Of a DNA stretch of 7,671 nucleotides, positions 5,704 to 7,671 are shown one piece after another. Positions within the stretch are counted from its first letter, which is position 1. Every line of letters starts with the position of its first letter. Location of the stretch: the NCBI GenBank assembly GCA_945875135.1, contig CAMCJO010000093.1, positions 1 to 7,671 of the forward strand, given 5' to 3'. The stretch comes from an uncultured Porphyromonas sp. (lineage in GTDB: Bacteria; Bacteroidota; Bacteroidia; Bacteroidales; Porphyromonadaceae). The translations under genes were made by a program, and so were the position numbers. The notes below the pieces were generated by a model, which was given only the letters and a program-made list of their open reading frames with translations, did not search any database and was not told where the DNA came from.

Positions 5704-6135
5704 TTACTCCTCAGCGGGAGCCTCCTCGCTAGCCTCCTCAGGTGCAGGCTCGGAGAAGTCGGTATGCCCCGTCTCTACGAGGATGTTGTACCAGCGAAAG
5801 ATCTTCTTGATATCGTTGTCGTGGACACGCTGACGGTCGTACTCAGGGAGTACCTCCGCAAAGAGATCGAAATAAGCCTCCTTGCCACTAAGGCTTTTGA
5901 GGTCTACTGGCTTGCCCTCATACTTGTCAAGTAGCGTCTGCAAGATCTCCCGCAGAGGAGCCTCCTCGGTAGTCGTGTAGATAGATATGTCACCTAGAGA
6001 TACGACACGATCCGAGACGTATGCAGGGATGCGCCGCTTTGTCTCTAAATCCTCGACGATGATACTATTCTTGGTGTGTGTCAGGAGCTTAAAGAGCCCT
6101 GGCTTGCCTGAAATGGATAAGATTTCTTTGAGCAT
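5704..6135 (-). CDS. DUF5606 family conserved protein
   Basis: A 143-aa protein that I recognise as the DUF5606 type, which I know only from Bacteroidota; no function is established. The characteristic N-terminus is present: MLKEILSISGKPGLFKLL (1-18), then IIVEDLETKRRIPAYVSDRVVSLGDISIYT (25-54), a compact all-beta-like region, followed by a helical part with a KYEGKPV turn (71-77), SGKEAYFDLFAEVLPEYDRQRVHDNDIKKIFRWYNIL (83-119). The last 16 residues are almost only Glu, Ala, Pro and Ser, an acidic and probably disordered tail. There is no signal peptide or membrane segment, so it should be cytosolic. It is the first gene of a probable two-gene unit with kbl, read from the promoter core at 6185-6192. 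This pairing does not by itself say it works with Kbl. Confidence 0.85.
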   Translation of the reverse strand: MLKEILSISGKPGLFKLLTHTKNSIIVEDLETKRRIPAYVSDRVVSLGDISIYTTTEEAPLREILQTLLDKYEGKPVDLKSLSGKEAYFDLFAEVLPEYDRQRVHDNDIKKIFRWYNILVETGHTDFSEPAPEEASEEAPAEE

Positions 6136-6184
6136 AAACTATATTATGTAGCGAAAGCCCTCGAGGCTCTCGTGATATCACCTG

Positions 6185-6192
6185 CAAAGATA
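6185..6192 (-). promoter_or_regulatory. Promoter -7 core for the DUF5606-kbl unit
   Basis: On the minus strand these bases read TATCTTTG followed by CA, an exact TAnnTTTG match about 50 bp before the DUF5606 start. No clear TTTG is found at the usual -33 distance. The core overlaps an inverted repeat GATAC/GTATC (6189-6193 and 6201-6205), and a palindrome GTGATATCAC lies at 6172-6181 near the expected transcript start; either could bind a regulator. Confidence 0.5.
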
Positions 6193-6297
6193 CCAAAATA
6201 GTATCGTATGGTGTGTACACAGATCACTCTTTAATTCCACAGGCCGAGTAGCGATAAGGATTTGGACCACGCGTGTCACTACAGAACGTATTGATAC

Positions 6298-6331
6298 GAC
6301 AACGGACGCCCGATCACGTGCGTCCGTCGTC
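6298..6331 (-). terminator. Strong hairpin after the Big2 lipoprotein gene
   Basis: ACGGACGC (6302-6309) and GCGTCCGT (6320-6327) form a perfect GC-rich 8-bp stem with a 10-base loop; past one mismatch, GAC (6298-6300) pairs with GTC (6329-6331). It lies about 60 bp beyond the stop of the minus-strand lipoprotein gene, where a terminator is expected. The minus-strand sequence beyond it has no real T run, so factor-independent termination is uncertain. Confidence 0.45.
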
Positions 6332-6389
6332 TAGGTGAGGAGCGTCGACTCGTGTCACACTCCTTATATAGCTAGCGTAGCCAGCACTA

Positions 6390-7514
6390 CTAGCCCTCTG
6401 CAGGCTTGGTCTTAAAGTCGAAGTAAGCAGGATCAGTCGTCAGTCCTAGATCCTTATCCCACCCGAATAGCACTAAGACGTAGTCTGTATTTGACCTCAG
6501 ACCAGTATTAGTCTCTTCATTGATCTGTAGCTCACCGACCTTGAAAGCATCTGGCATAGGATCCATCTGGTGTACGCTCTGCACTAGCTTGTAGCACATC
6601 ATCTCCTTAGCGGGTACACCGTCTAGGACTTCGTTACCAGGCTTCGGATTGCGGTAATAGTCTACATAGTGCTTGCTCTGTATAGCGTAGAAATAAGACT
6701 TCGTCATATCTGACGGACGCACCAAAGCTGACACCCATGAGTCGCTAGGGGTGAGGTTCTCAACATTAAAGGTGAAGTTTAGCATCGTACGAGGTTTCGT
6801 CTTCTGCTCGAGCTCTATGACCTTAGTCAGCTCGTAGCCGTCCTGATCCATACCATAGATTCTTGCGACGATGGTATGATCTGCTGGATAAGGATAGTCT
6901 GAACCTGAGATCTCTCCTAAGTCAAACTCTCTCGTCCCCTTGAAGGACTCACGAGCCATAGCCTCTCTGTATCCCGCGCTTCCTATTTCGTCGCCTGAGA
7001 CAGCCTTCCACCACTCACGATTGGCATTAGGCTGATTCTGTAGGTTATTGAGGATGCGATCGTATCTCTCTCTCGTACCAGCATTGACAGAGTAGAGCAT
7101 CTCAGGATCTTTGGGCGTCACCTTAATGTAGACGTTAGTTGCCGTCACCCTAAGGATCTCTATGGCAAAGTCCTCTTTGGGAGCTGGCTCCTGGATCGTG
7201 ATCTTGCACGTGGCAGAAACACCATCCACCTCAGCTAGGATAGTCGTCTCGCCCTTGGCAACGGCTGTGACCACGCCCTTGTCAGAGACCGTCGCCAGCT
7301 CAGCATTGAGACTACGGAAGGTGACTGACTTGTTGAGGTTCGGCTGCTGCGTCACCTGTAGCTGTAGGCTCTGGCCGATGGTCATAGTAGCCTGATCTGG
7401 AGTAATGGTCAAGGTCTCGACCTTTTGCTCTACGGGCGTATTGACATCATCATCACAACTGACAAGCGTCAGGAGCGGGAGCAGGAGTAGTAGATAGAAG
7501 ATTGTTCTTTTCAT
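6390..7514 (-). CDS. Probably surface-exposed lipoprotein with Big2 domain and two repeated modules
   Basis: A 374-aa protein of no named function. The signal peptide is MKRTIFY plus a Leu-rich core, ending in the lipobox LVSC with Cys20. Directly after it come Asp21-Asp23, which resembles the Bacteroidota lipoprotein export signal, so display on the cell surface is likely. Residues about 33-108 form a bacterial Ig-like group 2 (Big2) domain: LTITPDQATMTIGQSLQLQV, then ATVSDKGVVTAVAKGETTILA. The rest reads as two beta-rich modules, about 115-241 and 245-371, that look like diverged copies: GMDQD at 221-225 and GWDKD at 351-355, KTKP at 238-241 and 368-371, each pair exactly 130 residues apart. 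Proteins of this build in Bacteroidota are often adhesins, fimbrial-tip-like or glycan-binding accessory proteins, but no catalytic motif or SusC/SusD partner is visible here. The start at 7514 gives an ideal signal peptide. It has its own promoter core at 7580-7587 and appears to be a single-gene unit. Confidence 0.88.
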   Translation of the reverse strand: MKRTIFYLLLLLPLLTLVSCDDDVNTPVEQKVETLTITPDQATMTIGQSLQLQVTQQPNLNKSVTFRSLNAELATVSDKGVVTAVAKGETTILAEVDGVSATCKITIQEPAPKEDFAIEILRVTATNVYIKVTPKDPEMLYSVNAGTRERYDRILNNLQNQPNANREWWKAVSGDEIGSAGYREAMARESFKGTREFDLGEISGSDYPYPADHTIVARIYGMDQDGYELTKVIELEQKTKPRTMLNFTFNVENLTPSDSWVSALVRPSDMTKSYFYAIQSKHYVDYYRNPKPGNEVLDGVPAKEMMCYKLVQSVHQMDPMPDAFKVGELQINEETNTGLRSNTDYVLVLFGWDKDLGLTTDPAYFDFKTKPAEG

Positions 7515-7579
7515 ACTGTTGTTTAGGTTATTGGTTTATATATTAAGTGTGCAGTCAACTCTATCGTGTAGGTTGCCCA

Positions 7580-7587
7580 CAAATGTA
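7580..7587 (-). promoter_or_regulatory. Promoter -7 core for the Big2 lipoprotein gene
   Basis: On the minus strand these bases read TACATTTG, an exact TAnnTTTG match, giving a leader of about 55-60 bases. The region upstream on the minus strand is T-rich (TTTGTTTCTTTTG), but no TTTG sits at exactly the usual 19-20 bp distance. Confidence 0.55.
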
Positions 7588-7601
7588 ACACAAAAGAAAC
7601 A

Positions 7602-7625
7602 AATTAGCACTCACTCAGGCTAATT
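7602..7625. repeat. Inverted repeat just upstream of the lipoprotein promoter
   Basis: AATTAGC (7602-7608) and GCTAATT (7619-7625) are perfect inverted 7-mers with a 10-base spacer, centred about 30 bp upstream of the -7 core on the minus strand. Position and size suit an operator for a dimeric regulator, but a chance or RNA hairpin origin cannot be excluded. Confidence 0.35.
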
Positions 7626-7671
7626 CCTATTTTGAGGTGCTGGGGGAGAAGCCACCCATAAAAAAACTAAC

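Noticed and set aside
101..6135. A single glycine-lipid pathway combining glsA, glsB, kbl and pdxB
   Set aside because: The idea is attractive (glycine supply, PLP supply, glycine use) but the genes are in opposite, convergent units separated by a MITE, so no shared regulation is visible.
6272..6358. Direct repeat CGTGTCAC at 6272-6279 and 6351-6358
   Set aside because: Only 8 bp, no further extension and no link to a promoter or element; may be chance.
7655..7671. Run of A (T on the minus strand) at the right edge, possibly the tail of a terminator
   Set aside because: The hairpin that should precede it would lie outside the window, so it cannot be judged.

Overview
The window looks like chromosomal DNA of a Bacteroidota bacterium, most likely a Porphyromonas-type organism of moderate GC (genus is inferred from protein resemblance, not proven). 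The support is: several promoter cores of the Bacteroidota -7 form TAnnTTTG (82-89, 2380-2387, and on the minus strand 6185-6192 and 7580-7587); weak or absent Shine-Dalgarno sequences; a DUF5606-type protein, a family I know only from this phylum; a GlsA/GlsB-like lipid acyltransferase pair; and a lipoprotein whose Cys is followed by DDD, like the surface-export signal of Bacteroidota.

Layout. The left part (about 60-2925) is read on the plus strand. A promoter at about 60-89 drives a tight cluster of an O-acyltransferase (glsA-like), an N-acyltransferase (glsB-like, overlapping it by ATGA) and a YraN/UPF0102 nuclease-fold protein 12 bp further on. A second, well-formed promoter at 2357-2387 drives a 172-residue lipoprotein of unknown function. 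The right part (3130-7514) is read on the minus strand: from right to left, a 374-residue Big2-domain lipoprotein, a DUF5606 protein, kbl (2-amino-3-ketobutyrate CoA ligase) and pdxB (4-phosphoerythronate dehydrogenase). The two gene sets converge at about 2926-3129.

The convergent junction holds the main non-coding find: a 176-bp non-coding element (2937-3112) with perfect 12-bp terminal inverted repeats and a 5-bp direct repeat AATAA on both sides, i.e. a MITE. Without it and one AATAA copy, the two stop codons would be only about 23 bp apart. It carries several hairpins and a 13-bp string identical to the promoter/ribosome-binding region of the lipoprotein gene just upstream.

Functionally, glsA and glsB probably act together to make N-acyl/O-acyl glycine lipids (or serine-glycine lipodipeptides) of the membrane. 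Kbl makes glycine from the threonine breakdown product and needs PLP, and PdxB is in the pathway that makes PLP. This link is only thematic: the genes lie in different, converging transcription units. Apart from the MITE this is ordinary core-genome DNA, and I do not see a new defence, secretion or mobile system. Gaps: 1-59 shows no gene; 6136-6389 (254 bp) has a promoter core and a strong hairpin but no credible gene; 7515-7671 has a promoter core and a small inverted repeat but no credible gene.
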